Of a stretch of 64,000 nucleotides of DNA, positions 1-7,864 are shown piece after piece. Source of the DNA: Bacteroidales bacterium UBA4772 (GTDB lineage: Bacteria; Bacteroidota; Bacteroidia; Bacteroidales; VadinHA17); assembly GCA_002403305.1 (NCBI GenBank), contig DHHM01000014.1, positions 28,092 to 92,091 of the forward strand, in the 5' to 3' direction. The notes under the pieces were generated by a model, which was not told the origin of the DNA, ran no database searches, and saw only the letters and a list, made by a program, of their open reading frames with translations. Numbering within the stretch: the first letter of the stretch is position 1; each line of letters starts with the position of its first letter. The position numbers were made by a program, and so were the translations under genes.

Positions 1-570
1 TGAGTAGTTCTTCAACATGCTCTCAACGTATTCGGAGATGTAGTAGTAGTTACCGAACATCGCCTCGTCGGGAACAAATATCACCTCAGTGCCGTTGTCC
101 TCTTTCGAGGGCATCAGGGCCTCATCCCTGACCGTCTCTCCTGCCCCGAATTCTATCTCCTTAAGCTGACCGTCACGGTATGAGCGCAGTATGAATGACG
201 ATGAGAGGGCATTGACAGCCTTGATACCAACGCCGTTAAGCCCTACTGATTTCTTGAAGGCCTTGGAGTCATACTTTGCACCCGTATTCATGCGCGATGA
301 TACGTCGAGCACCTTCCCCAGGGGTATGCCGCGGCCATAGTCGCGCACCCTGACCTCCCTCCCGCTGATGTTCACATCAATCTTGCGGCCGAAGCCCATC
401 ATATACTCATCCACCGCATTATCCATCACCTCCTTCAGCATGACGTATATTCCGTCATCAAGAGACGAGCCGTCACCCAGCTTGCCGATGTACATACCGG
501 GACGCAGCCTGATATGCTCCTTCCACTCAAGGGTTCTGATATTCTCTTCAGAATAGTTTCCGTCCATCAT
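1..570 (-). CDS. parE: DNA topoisomerase IV subunit B (ParE), N-terminal part
   Basis: Type IIA topoisomerase ATPase subunit, which with ParC decatenates daughter chromosomes. The window holds the first 190 codons; the rest runs off the left edge. The GHKL ATPase pocket is visible: RPGMYIGKLGDG near residue 24, KEVMDNAVDE (Mg/ATP-binding Asn), RDYGRGIPLG and GLNGVGIKAVNALS. The wording of these blocks is closer to the second Bacteroidota B subunit, usually annotated ParE, than to GyrB, but the C-terminal half that would settle it is missing. Two Met codons sit in tandem at the start (568-570 and 565-567). A -7 box lies 15 bp upstream, so the gene may have its own promoter although it follows plsC. 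Confidence 0.85.
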   Translation of the reverse strand, partial: MMDGNYSEENIRTLEWKEHIRLRPGMYIGKLGDGSSLDDGIYVMLKEVMDNAVDEYMMGFGRKIDVNISGREVRVRDYGRGIPLGKVLDVSSRMNTGAKYDSKAFKKSVGLNGVGIKAVNALSSSFILRSYRDGQLKEIEFGAGETVRDEALMPSKEDNGTEVIFVPDEAMFGNYYYISEYVESMLKNYS

Positions 571-584
571 CCCGAATTTTGGGG

Positions 585-592
585 CAAATATA
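585..592 (-). promoter_or_regulatory. -7 promoter box for parE
   Basis: Minus-strand TATATTTG matches the Bacteroidota -7 consensus TAnnTTTG and lies 15 bp before the parE start. No clear -33 TTTG is seen at the expected distance. Confidence 0.5.
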
Positions 593-683
593 AAGAATTA
601 CCCGAGGCGAATTGTTCCGATTTATCAACAACCCCGGTGAATTATTACCCTGAAATGCAGGGAGTGTGGGATAAGGGAGGTCC

Positions 684-1436
684 TCACCCGGGATAACCGG
701 GCTCGCTTCTCATCTCTTCCATGGCCGTCACCATCAGTGCCTGTACCCGGGCAGCAAGCTCCTCAGGGTTTCCTGTCCCGAACTGGCCGGGAAAGATGGG
801 ATCGAGGACCCTGATCCTCACCACCCTTCTGTTCCTGAATATGATACCCCCCTTCTTGGGCATGATCTCACCGGTGCCGTCGACAAGCACCGGCAGCAGG
901 GGCTTGTCGGTTTTGATGGCAATCTGAAAGGCTCCTGTCTTGAATTTGCCTATCGCGCCACTGAGTGACCGTGTCCCCTCAGGAAAGATGACGATGGAGA
1001 TGCCCTCTTTGAGTGACTTCACGCATTCCTCCATCATCTTTATGACACTGCTCTTGTTGCCTCTCACAAGCTCAATATACTTAACCATCCTCATCTCCCA
1101 CCCGACAAGGGGCACCCGGAAGATCTCCTTCTTGGAGACCCACCTGAGACGATGGCGGAGCATGTTGAAAAAGACAATGTCAAGCAGGGACTGGTGGTTA
1201 GGAACGATGACATAGGCCTGATCCTGGTCTATCTTTTCACGGCCCTCCGTTATCACCTTCCAGAAGGGGCTCATCTTCGTGAGCACGATACCCTGGATCA
1301 CCATCCAGCGGTTGTTCATCAGTCGCCGGTCATCGAAGAGCAGTGAGATGAGCCAGAGAAGAAGTGCTACGGGGAAGGCAAGCGTGATGAAAACGATGCT
1401 TGACAACCAGACCCATACTGACTTTATGACATTCAT
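684..1436 (-). CDS. plsC: 1-acyl-sn-glycerol-3-phosphate acyltransferase (PlsC family)
   Basis: Acylates lysophosphatidic acid to phosphatidic acid, the second acylation step of phospholipid synthesis, at the inner membrane. The 250-residue protein starts with a hydrophobic segment (residues 12-34) and carries the HX4D catalytic motif NHQSLLD (His81, Asp86) and the substrate-binding FPEGTRS (151-157). Length is normal for the family. Its ATG overlaps the stop of the PAP2 gene upstream by 4 bp (ATGA), so the two are probably translationally coupled. Acyl-chain and head-group specificity cannot be told from sequence; a lysophospholipid or ornithine-lipid acyltransferase is possible. Confidence 0.85.
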   Translation of the reverse strand: MNVIKSVWVWLSSIVFITLAFPVALLLWLISLLFDDRRLMNNRWMVIQGIVLTKMSPFWKVITEGREKIDQDQAYVIVPNHQSLLDIVFFNMLRHRLRWVSKKEIFRVPLVGWEMRMVKYIELVRGNKSSVIKMMEECVKSLKEGISIVIFPEGTRSLSGAIGKFKTGAFQIAIKTDKPLLPVLVDGTGEIMPKKGGIIFRNRRVVRIRVLDPIFPGQFGTGNPEELAARVQALMVTAMEEMRSEPGYPG

Positions 1437-1981
1437 TGTCTTATGCTTTTATTTATTTTTGTTGCTACCCATGCAAGAGCGCTGCCTGCAGTGATGCCCA
1501 GGATGGCTCCGCCGATGATATCACCGGGGTAATGCACTCCGAGGTAGACTCTTGAATAGGATACCACAGCTGCCCATATGAACAGAAACCATGAAAGCCA
1601 GTTCTTCTTAAGCAGCGGTGAGGCAAAGGCGGCTATCCCGAAGCTGTTGGATGCATGGCCTGAGACAAACCCGTACATCCCTGCATAGTAACCGTTGACC
1701 GTATGCACCATTCCCTCCAGGGCTGGCTCATGACAGGGTCTCGGACGGCCGACCAGGTTTTTCAGCAGGGTTGTGACCTGATCGTCAATAAGAACCAGCA
1801 CAGGCACCAGTATGAGGGGAATCCAGGCACGTCTGCCATACTTGCGGAAGATCATCCAGATGATTGCCAGGTAGAGCGGTATCCACACCGTCTTCAGGCT
1901 CACTATCCACATCACAGTATCAAAAAACGGCGAGTGGTGCGAGTTGAGGAAGAGGAATATGGTACGGTCGAGTTCTTCCAT
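1433..1981 (-). CDS. PAP2-superfamily membrane phosphatase
   Basis: Integral membrane phosphatase of the PAP2/acid phosphatase superfamily, acting on phosphatidate, phosphatidylglycerophosphate or undecaprenyl pyrophosphate. All three catalytic motifs are present in 182 residues: KX6RP (Lys74 to Arg81-Pro82), SGH (107-109) and SRX5HX3D (Arg144, His150, Asp154), between several hydrophobic helices. It sits between obg (2-bp gap) and plsC (4-bp overlap). Next to plsC a lipid-phosphate substrate is plausible, but undecaprenyl-pyrophosphate recycling cannot be excluded. Confidence 0.8.
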   Translation of the reverse strand: MEELDRTIFLFLNSHHSPFFDTVMWIVSLKTVWIPLYLAIIWMIFRKYGRRAWIPLILVPVLVLIDDQVTTLLKNLVGRPRPCHEPALEGMVHTVNGYYAGMYGFVSGHASNSFGIAAFASPLLKKNWLSWFLFIWAAVVSYSRVYLGVHYPGDIIGGAILGITAGSALAWVATKINKSIRQ

Positions 1982-1983
1982 GG

Positions 1984-2976
1984 TCAGCTGTTCAGAGCAC
2001 TCCAGAGCAGGTCCTTGAGTGATGTTATGCCCGTTCCGTTGACCGACGAGATGAAAATAACAGGCAGGTCGGCGGGCAGTGACGGTCTCATACCCTCGGT
2101 GAGCTCTTCATCCAGCAGGTCACATTTCGAAATGGCCATCACCCGGCGTTTGTCAAGGAGTTCAGGGTTATATTTCCTGAGCTCTTCCAGGAGGATATTA
2201 TACTCCCCTGCGACATCACCGGTGTCGGCGGGGATCATGAAAAGGAGCACGGCATTGCGTTCAATATGCCTGAGGAACCTGTGACCCAGTCCCTTGCCTT
2301 CAGCGGCACCTTCAATGATGCCGGGGATGTCCGCCATCACAAACGATTTGTCATCGCGGTAGCTGACGATGCCCAGGTTAGGTGTGAGGGTCGTAAAGGG
2401 ATAACTGTCTATCTTCGGCCTGGCGGCACTGACGACGGAGAGGAGCGTTGACTTACCGGCATTTGGGAAGCCTACCAGTCCGACGTCTGCGAGCACCTTC
2501 AGCTCGAGGATAAACCATCCCTCGTCGTACGATTCGCCCGGTTGTGCAAAGCGGGGTGTCTGGAAGGTGGCCGACTTGAAGTGCGTGTTTCCCAGTCCTC
2601 CACGGCCGCCTTTTACGAGTACTTTTTGCTCGCCGTCATGAGTGATCTCGAAGAGGATCTCGTTGGTCTCCGCATCCCTGGCCACGGTACCGAGAGGAAC
2701 CTCAATGAAGGCATCTTCACCGGCGGCGCCGCTCTTCTGGTTTTTTGACCCTGCACCTCCGTGGCCAGCGAAGGTGTGTTTTTTGAACTTAAGATGGAGC
2801 AGTGTCCAGAGCTGCGAGTTGCCCCTGAGGATGACATCGCCGCCACGGCCGCCGTCGCCGCCATCGGGACCTCCCCTGGGATTTAGTTTTTCGCGCCTGA
2901 GGTGTGCCGAGCCTGCGCCGCCCTTGCCCGAGCGTCCGAAGATCTTTACATAGTCAACAAAGTTGGTATCACCCAT
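1984..2976 (-). CDS. obg: GTPase Obg/CgtA
   Basis: Ribosome-associated GTPase involved in 50S maturation and growth-state signalling. The 330-residue protein has the glycine-rich Obg fold at residues 1-160 (repeated GGxGG stretches), then the G domain with G1 GFPNAGKST (169-177), the TT of the G2 region (SYPFTTLTP), G3 DIPG (216-219) and a G4-like SKCD. It lacks the C-terminal OCT domain, as short Obg proteins do. It starts 3 bp after the adk stop and is followed closely by the PAP2 gene, so it belongs to an hpt-adk-obg operon. Confidence 0.95.
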   Translation of the reverse strand: MGDTNFVDYVKIFGRSGKGGAGSAHLRREKLNPRGGPDGGDGGRGGDVILRGNSQLWTLLHLKFKKHTFAGHGGAGSKNQKSGAAGEDAFIEVPLGTVARDAETNEILFEITHDGEQKVLVKGGRGGLGNTHFKSATFQTPRFAQPGESYDEGWFILELKVLADVGLVGFPNAGKSTLLSVVSAARPKIDSYPFTTLTPNLGIVSYRDDKSFVMADIPGIIEGAAEGKGLGHRFLRHIERNAVLLFMIPADTGDVAGEYNILLEELRKYNPELLDKRRVMAISKCDLLDEELTEGMRPSLPADLPVIFISSVNGTGITSLKDLLWSALNS

Positions 2977-2979
2977 TGG

Positions 2980-3555
2980 TCAGATAACCCTTTCAATGTG
3001 GGTGCAGAGCCTTGCAAAGATATCATCAATCGATCCCACACCGTCGACGATGCTCACCACGCCGGCCTTATGCCCGAACTCCAGTACGGGTTCAGTCTTG
3101 GAGCGATAGACGGCAATACGGTTGTTAATGATGGATTCGTCGGCATCGTCAGCCCTGCCTGATACCAGGGCCCTCTTCTTCATGCGGTCCATAAGTTCGG
3201 CATCATTAACCTCAAGCACCAGCATAAGGTCTATCTTCATATCACGCTCCTGAAGCATCGTCTGCAGCTCTTCCGCCTGTGCCACTGTGCGCGGGAAACC
3301 GTCAAAGATAAAGCCTGCCTTGCCGGTGGTGGTGTCTATCCTGTGAGCTATCATCTCTATCACCACCCCATCAGGCACCAGCTCGCCGGAAGCCATGATG
3401 GCTTCCATCTTCTGCCCCAGCTCAGTACCGGCAGCGATCTCAGCCCTGAGCATGTCACCGGTGGAAAGATGAAGGAGATTATACTTCTCGGCAAGGGTCA
3501 CTGACTGCGTCCCCTTCCCTGATCCGGGAGGGCCGAACATAAGAACATTTATCAT
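2980..3555 (-). CDS. adk: Adenylate kinase
   Basis: Interconverts ATP + AMP and 2 ADP in the cytoplasm. Residues 8-16 form the P-loop GPPGSGKGT; FDGFPRT and the arginines of the LID-proximal region follow. At 191 residues it is the short form, lacking the longer Cys-containing zinc LID. It lies 7 bp after hpt and 3 bp before obg on the same strand, linking purine salvage to nucleotide interconversion. Confidence 0.95.
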   Translation of the reverse strand: MINVLMFGPPGSGKGTQSVTLAEKYNLLHLSTGDMLRAEIAAGTELGQKMEAIMASGELVPDGVVIEMIAHRIDTTTGKAGFIFDGFPRTVAQAEELQTMLQERDMKIDLMLVLEVNDAELMDRMKKRALVSGRADDADESIINNRIAVYRSKTEPVLEFGHKAGVVSIVDGVGSIDDIFARLCTHIERVI

Positions 3556-3562
3556 TACGGAG

Positions 3563-4099
3563 TTATTTTGTTAGTTTGTAAATCGCCCTCAGGTTACGGC
3601 CGTAACCGTCATAGTCAAGGCCGTATCCGACAACAAAGCTGTTTGGTATCTCAAATCCGATATAGTCTATCGGTATGTCTTTGGTGTAGGCTTCAGGCTT
3701 GAATAGCAGGGTGCATATCTTTATGTCAGCTGCCTTTCTCAGTTTAAGCTCACCTATCACTCTCTCGAGAGTGCTGCCGGTGTCAACTATATCCTCCAGC
3801 ACTACTACCGTCTTCCCTGTAATATCCTCATTCCATCCTATCAGCTCCTTGATCTTGCCTGTGCTTGAGATGCCGTCGTACGATGCCAGTTTTATGAAGG
3901 AGATATGCGCGTTGAGTGTTATCTGCCTGATAATGTCTGCCGCGAAGAGGAATACGCCGTTCAGTATACCGAAGAAGAGAACATCCTGATCTTTCAGGTC
4001 TTCACTTATCTTTTCCGCCAGTGCCGTCACCCGGCTCTGGATTTCATCTTCTGTCAGATAGACAGAAAACTCCCTGTCAAGTAGTGTTATCTCATTCAT
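3563..4099 (-). CDS. hpt: Hypoxanthine phosphoribosyltransferase
   Basis: Salvages hypoxanthine (and probably guanine) with PRPP to IMP or GMP. The PRPP-binding signature VVVLEDIVDTGST is near residue 100 of 178, the normal length for bacterial HPRT. First gene of the hpt-adk-obg cluster; a -7 box lies 20 bp upstream of its ATG. purE is divergent, so two purine genes share this intergenic region. Confidence 0.93.
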   Translation of the reverse strand: MNEITLLDREFSVYLTEDEIQSRVTALAEKISEDLKDQDVLFFGILNGVFLFAADIIRQITLNAHISFIKLASYDGISSTGKIKELIGWNEDITGKTVVVLEDIVDTGSTLERVIGELKLRKAADIKICTLLFKPEAYTKDIPIDYIGFEIPNSFVVGYGLDYDGYGRNLRAIYKLTK

Positions 4100-4119
4100 A
4101 GTTCAGGTTGTTGATGCCG

Positions 4120-4127
4120 CAAAATTA
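4120..4127 (-). promoter_or_regulatory. -7 promoter box for hpt-adk-obg
   Basis: Minus-strand TAATTTTG matches TAnnTTTG and is 20 bp before the hpt ATG. A minus-strand TTTG at 4155-4158 is farther than the usual -33 spacing. Confidence 0.5.
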
Positions 4128-4181
4128 TAAATTTAAAGCTTATTTTTACCCCGGCAAAGGTTTAACATCAAAAAAGAGCAT

Positions 4182-4688
4182 ATGGATCCGGCAGTTAGCA
4201 TTATCATGGGCAGCGTCTCCGACCTGAAGGTCATGGAGAAGGCTGCAGAGTTTCTGGACAGCCTTGGGATACCTTTTGAGATCAACGCCCTCTCGGCGCA
4301 CCGCACGCCGGACGAGGTTGAGAAGTTTGCGCGGGAAGCCTCCGGCAGGGGAATAAAGGTCATCATCGCGGGTGCAGGCATGGCGGCTCATCTTCCGGGA
4401 GTGATAGCAGCCATGACCCCGGTGCCGGTCATCGGGGTGCCGGTCAGGGCCTCACTTGACGGCATGGATGCCCTGCTGGCTATCGTGCAGATGCCTCCGG
4501 GCATTCCTGTTGCCACCGTAGCCATTGACGGAGCCCTCAATGCCGGCATCCTGGCCGCACAGATGATCGCCACCGGCGATCCGGCCGTCATGGAGAAGCT
4601 GATAGCCTACAAGGAGAGCCTGAAGCAGAAGATCATGAAGGCGAATGAGGAGCTATCGGGAGTGAAATACAGATACAGGACGAACTGA
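4182..4688 (+). CDS. purE: N5-carboxyaminoimidazole ribonucleotide mutase (PurE)
   Basis: Converts N5-CAIR to CAIR in de novo purine synthesis. The 168-residue protein opens with the phosphate-binding GSVSDLKVM (10-18) and carries the class I PurE block SAHRTP (38-43, catalytic His40). Start chosen at the first in-frame ATG. A PurK partner is not in the window. The gene is divergent from hpt and convergent with the helix-hairpin-helix gene; a strong hairpin follows its stop. Confidence 0.95.
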   Translation: MDPAVSIIMGSVSDLKVMEKAAEFLDSLGIPFEINALSAHRTPDEVEKFAREASGRGIKVIIAGAGMAAHLPGVIAAMTPVPVIGVPVRASLDGMDALLAIVQMPPGIPVATVAIDGALNAGILAAQMIATGDPAVMEKLIAYKESLKQKIMKANEELSGVKYRYRTN

Positions 4689-4693
4689 CGTTC

Positions 4694-4718
4694 AGGCAGT
4701 AGGGACTCCCTACTGCCT
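4694..4718. terminator. Hairpin between convergent genes
   Basis: AGGCAGTAGG and CCTACTGCCT form a perfect 10-bp stem, extendable by one G-C pair, around a very short loop. There is no T run on either side, so it is a terminator-like hairpin rather than a classic intrinsic terminator. It sits between the stops of purE and the minus-strand gene at 4717. Confidence 0.45.
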
Positions 4719-6672
4719 AAAAGGAAATCCGCACCTGCCCCTTCACCTCCTGCTTTAACCCGTTCCGGGAATCCGTAAAGGCATATTTCACCCTTGCTTC
4801 CATCTTTTCAGCAGATTTCCACGAGAGCATGAGGAATAAGCGGGTTGCTTCGCCATAGAGCGCCGGGACGCTGAACGATGAGAGCAGGTCGTTCTCCCAG
4901 GCATAGAGACGGCTGTCCCATCCCCCGGTGGAGCAGAGGAGATACCTGAACCACAGCCTCAGGGGAACCCTGTGAAATGAGTAAGAGAGATCCTGGCAGA
5001 GAAGATAGCCCCTCTCTCCTGAGGGCGTGATGGCAGAGGCAGATGCCCGTGTGGTCAGACGTACACCTGCGGCCGGGCCATAATTGAGAACAAAACCCAC
5101 CTGTTGCCTGGCATGTATCACAGAGCTGGCGATACCTGTCTCTGATGCAGCATCGTATTCCCGTGATGATGAGGTAAACGACAGCCGCAGTGAGATATCA
5201 TCGCGGGGCAGGTATTCTCCCTTTATCTCTATCCTGCTGCCGTACGAGGACGAGGCGGAGCGGTATCGTGGCCCGGGTATCCGGTAATGATCCGCCGCTG
5301 CGGTGACAAAAAGATGCCTGGCAGCTTCAAGATGGAGTGATGCCGCTATCCCTGTCTCGTTGCCCGACCCTGATCCGGCCTTGTATGCGCCTGCGTGAAA
5401 TGCATGATAATCGGGAGAGAAGTGCCGGGCAAGCAGATTGAAGGTGACCCTCCCTGACGGCTTTGCCCTCAGTCCTGCAGTAGCTGCCCATGATCCGGGA
5501 AGGCTCAGCGCGGCCTCGGCAAAAAGCAGAACCGGGCCTGTGCCTGCCCTGCAGTCCGCCGACAGGTTCAGCAGCCTGTCCCCTTCAAAGGCATGGATGT
5601 TCTCAGTCTTGCTTCTGTCAGGCAGGATGGGCTGTGAGAACCATGTCGACATTGCGGTCACACCGCCCCTGATCCTGTCAGCTCCCGTGGTGAGGCGGAG
5701 ACCGGCGACTGTCTCAGTGAGGCTGTTGCGTGCCGCCATCTGCGATTCGGTGACATGAACACCACCCCTGACAAGATTGCTCACCGCGGTGACTGAGCTA
5801 TCTTCATCGTACAGCGGGCGTGCATCGATCATGTTGGAAGAGCCGAAGAGAAGCACCCCGCTGTTGACATCACCAATGGCAATGCAGATTCCGCGGAAGA
5901 AGTCATTCTCTTCCGAAGAGGTATAAGGCATTGCCGCACTTCTGCCCGACATGAACGACGGCGAGCTGAGCCATGAACCCATCCACCTGCTGCTGTTCAG
6001 GGCAACTCCCTCGCCAAACCTCAGGGCATAATCGCCGACAATGACCCGGTCAATGATTTTTTTGCCCCGGAAACCCAGGTAACCCGATAGGAAATCAGTC
6101 CCTGGAGCACTCCTGAATGTGAACCTCTCACCCGGATCATTCTCGGCTGTCAGACCGAAGTCGATAAGCTCCCTCTCGTGCCTGACCTTAAATAATGAGC
6201 GTACCCCTTCTGTGTCATTATCCTCCCCGCTGAAACGTGCTGAGGATGTCAGGGTCACTGTGGTACGGCCGTAGCCTTTGCCGCCTGCCTCGCCGGGAGA
6301 CTCAAGCGATATGTATGGTGCCATAAGCATCACCGTATTACGGTCGAAGGCAGGGAGGAGTGCCAGCTCATAAAGGGTGATAACGCTGCCGTTTTTTCTT
6401 ACATGGTCGGCCAGCACCATAACCTGGAACTCTGTCAGGAAGAAGAGCCGTGATATCTCCTTCTCATCACCGCCGTTTATCCTCACCGGATACTCTTTCA
6501 GCTCTGACAGCCCCTCCAGCAGTGAAGCAGGATCATACTCATCCGTAAGTGCCAGTATATCTTCAACTGACTCGCTGAAGCCGGTGATGACCTCCTGGCA
6601 TAACAGGCAGCCCTGGATCAGGGCCATGCACCAAAGCCCCAGTGCAGCTCTGAGGATTACCAGACGCTTCAT
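4717..6672 (-). CDS. Helix-hairpin-helix protein with predicted outer-membrane barrel
   Basis: A 651-residue exported protein of unknown function. An N-terminal signal peptide (about 1-26) is followed by two helix-hairpin-helix-like segments near residues 60-125 (FLTEFQVMVLADH and LYELALLPAF resemble ComEA-type HhH repeats). The rest is rich in alternating hydrophobic/aromatic strands such as VGFVLNYG, LSLRLSFTSS and a final VKGQVRISF, ending in Phe as outer-membrane barrels do. Bacteroidota carry similar proteins annotated only by the HhH domain. A DNA-uptake role is a guess from HhH alone. A PorV-like gene lies upstream. Confidence 0.6.
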   Translation of the reverse strand: MKRLVILRAALGLWCMALIQGCLLCQEVITGFSESVEDILALTDEYDPASLLEGLSELKEYPVRINGGDEKEISRLFFLTEFQVMVLADHVRKNGSVITLYELALLPAFDRNTVMLMAPYISLESPGEAGGKGYGRTTVTLTSSARFSGEDNDTEGVRSLFKVRHERELIDFGLTAENDPGERFTFRSAPGTDFLSGYLGFRGKKIIDRVIVGDYALRFGEGVALNSSRWMGSWLSSPSFMSGRSAAMPYTSSEENDFFRGICIAIGDVNSGVLLFGSSNMIDARPLYDEDSSVTAVSNLVRGGVHVTESQMAARNSLTETVAGLRLTTGADRIRGGVTAMSTWFSQPILPDRSKTENIHAFEGDRLLNLSADCRAGTGPVLLFAEAALSLPGSWAATAGLRAKPSGRVTFNLLARHFSPDYHAFHAGAYKAGSGSGNETGIAASLHLEAARHLFVTAAADHYRIPGPRYRSASSSYGSRIEIKGEYLPRDDISLRLSFTSSSREYDAASETGIASSVIHARQQVGFVLNYGPAAGVRLTTRASASAITPSGERGYLLCQDLSYSFHRVPLRLWFRYLLCSTGGWDSRLYAWENDLLSSFSVPALYGEATRLFLMLSWKSAEKMEARVKYAFTDSRNGLKQEVKGQVRISF

Positions 6673-6836
6673 ACAATAGTGATCACGACCTGGTCAGTCG
6701 CTTTGTGGATTGTCAGTTTCACGCTTAGCATATATTCCGGTTCAATATCCGCCATACCTGCCATATTACAAACGGCCTGAGAATTCACCGTCCCTGGCTG
6801 TAGCTCTGATAATTATCCCCGCGTGGATCATAACGC

Positions 6837-7643
6837 TCACCTCAATGTCCATATAAATGATAATGACGACGTTACGCCTGTCATGCTATTCATGAGAAAT
6901 CCCACATCGGCCTGTAATGTGGCCATCCGGAAGCCGATGCCAAACGCGAAGGCTGAAGGTGAGCTCATGTACCCTGAACGTAATACCAGTCTGTCAAGAA
7001 CATCCCAGCTCAACCCGCACTGGACCGAGAGAGGCTCATCAGTCACCTTCGAGCTTCCTATGGCAAGCATGAAATCATTGGATTGTCTCCAGTGCAGTGC
7101 CGCATCGATTGAGGAGGGCAGTCCGTTGAGCGGTGTCAGCGGATTGAAGAGATGCATTCCGAGGGACAGTGAGGGTGACAGGTCACAAGTCATGCCTGTC
7201 TCGAATGTCACATGAGTGATGTCGCGGTATTCTCCGGCACCGTGTTCCGTGATGCAATCGACCTGCAGACCAAGGGCGATGCCGTCAGTTACCTTCACAG
7301 CGCTGCCAACCCCGGTAAAGAGCCTGTAATAGTCGGCATTACCATAATGCGTTACTACGATACCCAGCGGCGCAGGACTGACTGCTATTACAGCACTCAC
7401 TGCCTTAGATGAGAGTCCGGGTACCATGAACCGGTTCTCAAGGGCGGCGGAGAAGCTTGTTGATGGAGCGGCAGTCAGCAACGCCTGATTGTTGAAGCAG
7501 CTCCAGTGGTCGGGGGTGGCTGTGACCGCGAAGGCCATACCCATAGAAGCGGCACCGTGAGGCACAAAGAGAGGTTCACCGGCCTGCAGGCCGGCAGCAG
7601 TCATAAAAAACCACACTAATACCGCATTCCACCGCAGCATCAT
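6837..7643 (-). CDS. PorV/PorQ-like outer-membrane protein
   Basis: Predicted 268-residue exported beta-barrel protein. The longer reading frame would begin with TTG at 7655; the ATG at 7641-7643 is preferred because it begins a clean signal peptide (MMLRWNAVLVWFFMTAAG). After cleavage it shows GAASMGMAFAVTATPDHWSCFNNQALL, the N-terminal pattern of PorV/PorQ family proteins in which Gly-Ala-Ser-Met-Gly and an Asn-Pro/Asn-Gln strand open a FadL-like barrel, and it ends with alternating strands (SLSFIWTLR). PorV homologues assist type IX secretion or surface attachment, but no other type IX gene is nearby, so the role stays open. Confidence 0.55.
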   Translation of the reverse strand: MMLRWNAVLVWFFMTAAGLQAGEPLFVPHGAASMGMAFAVTATPDHWSCFNNQALLTAAPSTSFSAALENRFMVPGLSSKAVSAVIAVSPAPLGIVVTHYGNADYYRLFTGVGSAVKVTDGIALGLQVDCITEHGAGEYRDITHVTFETGMTCDLSPSLSLGMHLFNPLTPLNGLPSSIDAALHWRQSNDFMLAIGSSKVTDEPLSVQCGLSWDVLDRLVLRSGYMSSPSAFAFGIGFRMATLQADVGFLMNSMTGVTSSLSFIWTLR

Positions 7644-7680
7644 CGTGAGACACAATTACTGTCTCAAATGTAGGTCAACC

Positions 7681-7864
7681 CGGGGAGAATGTCAAGGGGA
7701 AAGGGGAAAAAAAAGTCCACAGCCCACAGTCAGCAGTCGGCAGTAAAGAGCTGTTAGTCGGTAACAGCCTTATTGTCAGCATGTAGACTGCCAACTGAAG
7801 ACTGCCGACTGAAGACTGCCGACTGAAGACTGAAGACTGAAGACTGAAGACTGAAGACTGCTGC
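7681..7864. repeat. Heptamer (GACTGAA) repeat tract
   Basis: The gap before recJ holds a simple tandem array. From about 7788 to 7860 the sequence is built from GACTGAA and GACTGCC heptamers, at least eight in a row at the right end. Scattered CAGTCAGCAGTCGGCAGTA pieces lie to the left. The same word recurs at 13101-13130 and, degraded, at 18637-18658. No ORF or terminator is evident. Confidence 0.85.

Noticed and set aside
1..570. GyrB rather than ParE
   Set aside because: The motif wording is closer to the ParE-type of this phylum, but the missing C-terminal half would be decisive, so the call stays below certainty.
7788..7862. CRISPR array at the heptamer tract
   Set aside because: The unit is 7 bases with no spacers of 25-40 bases and no cas genes.
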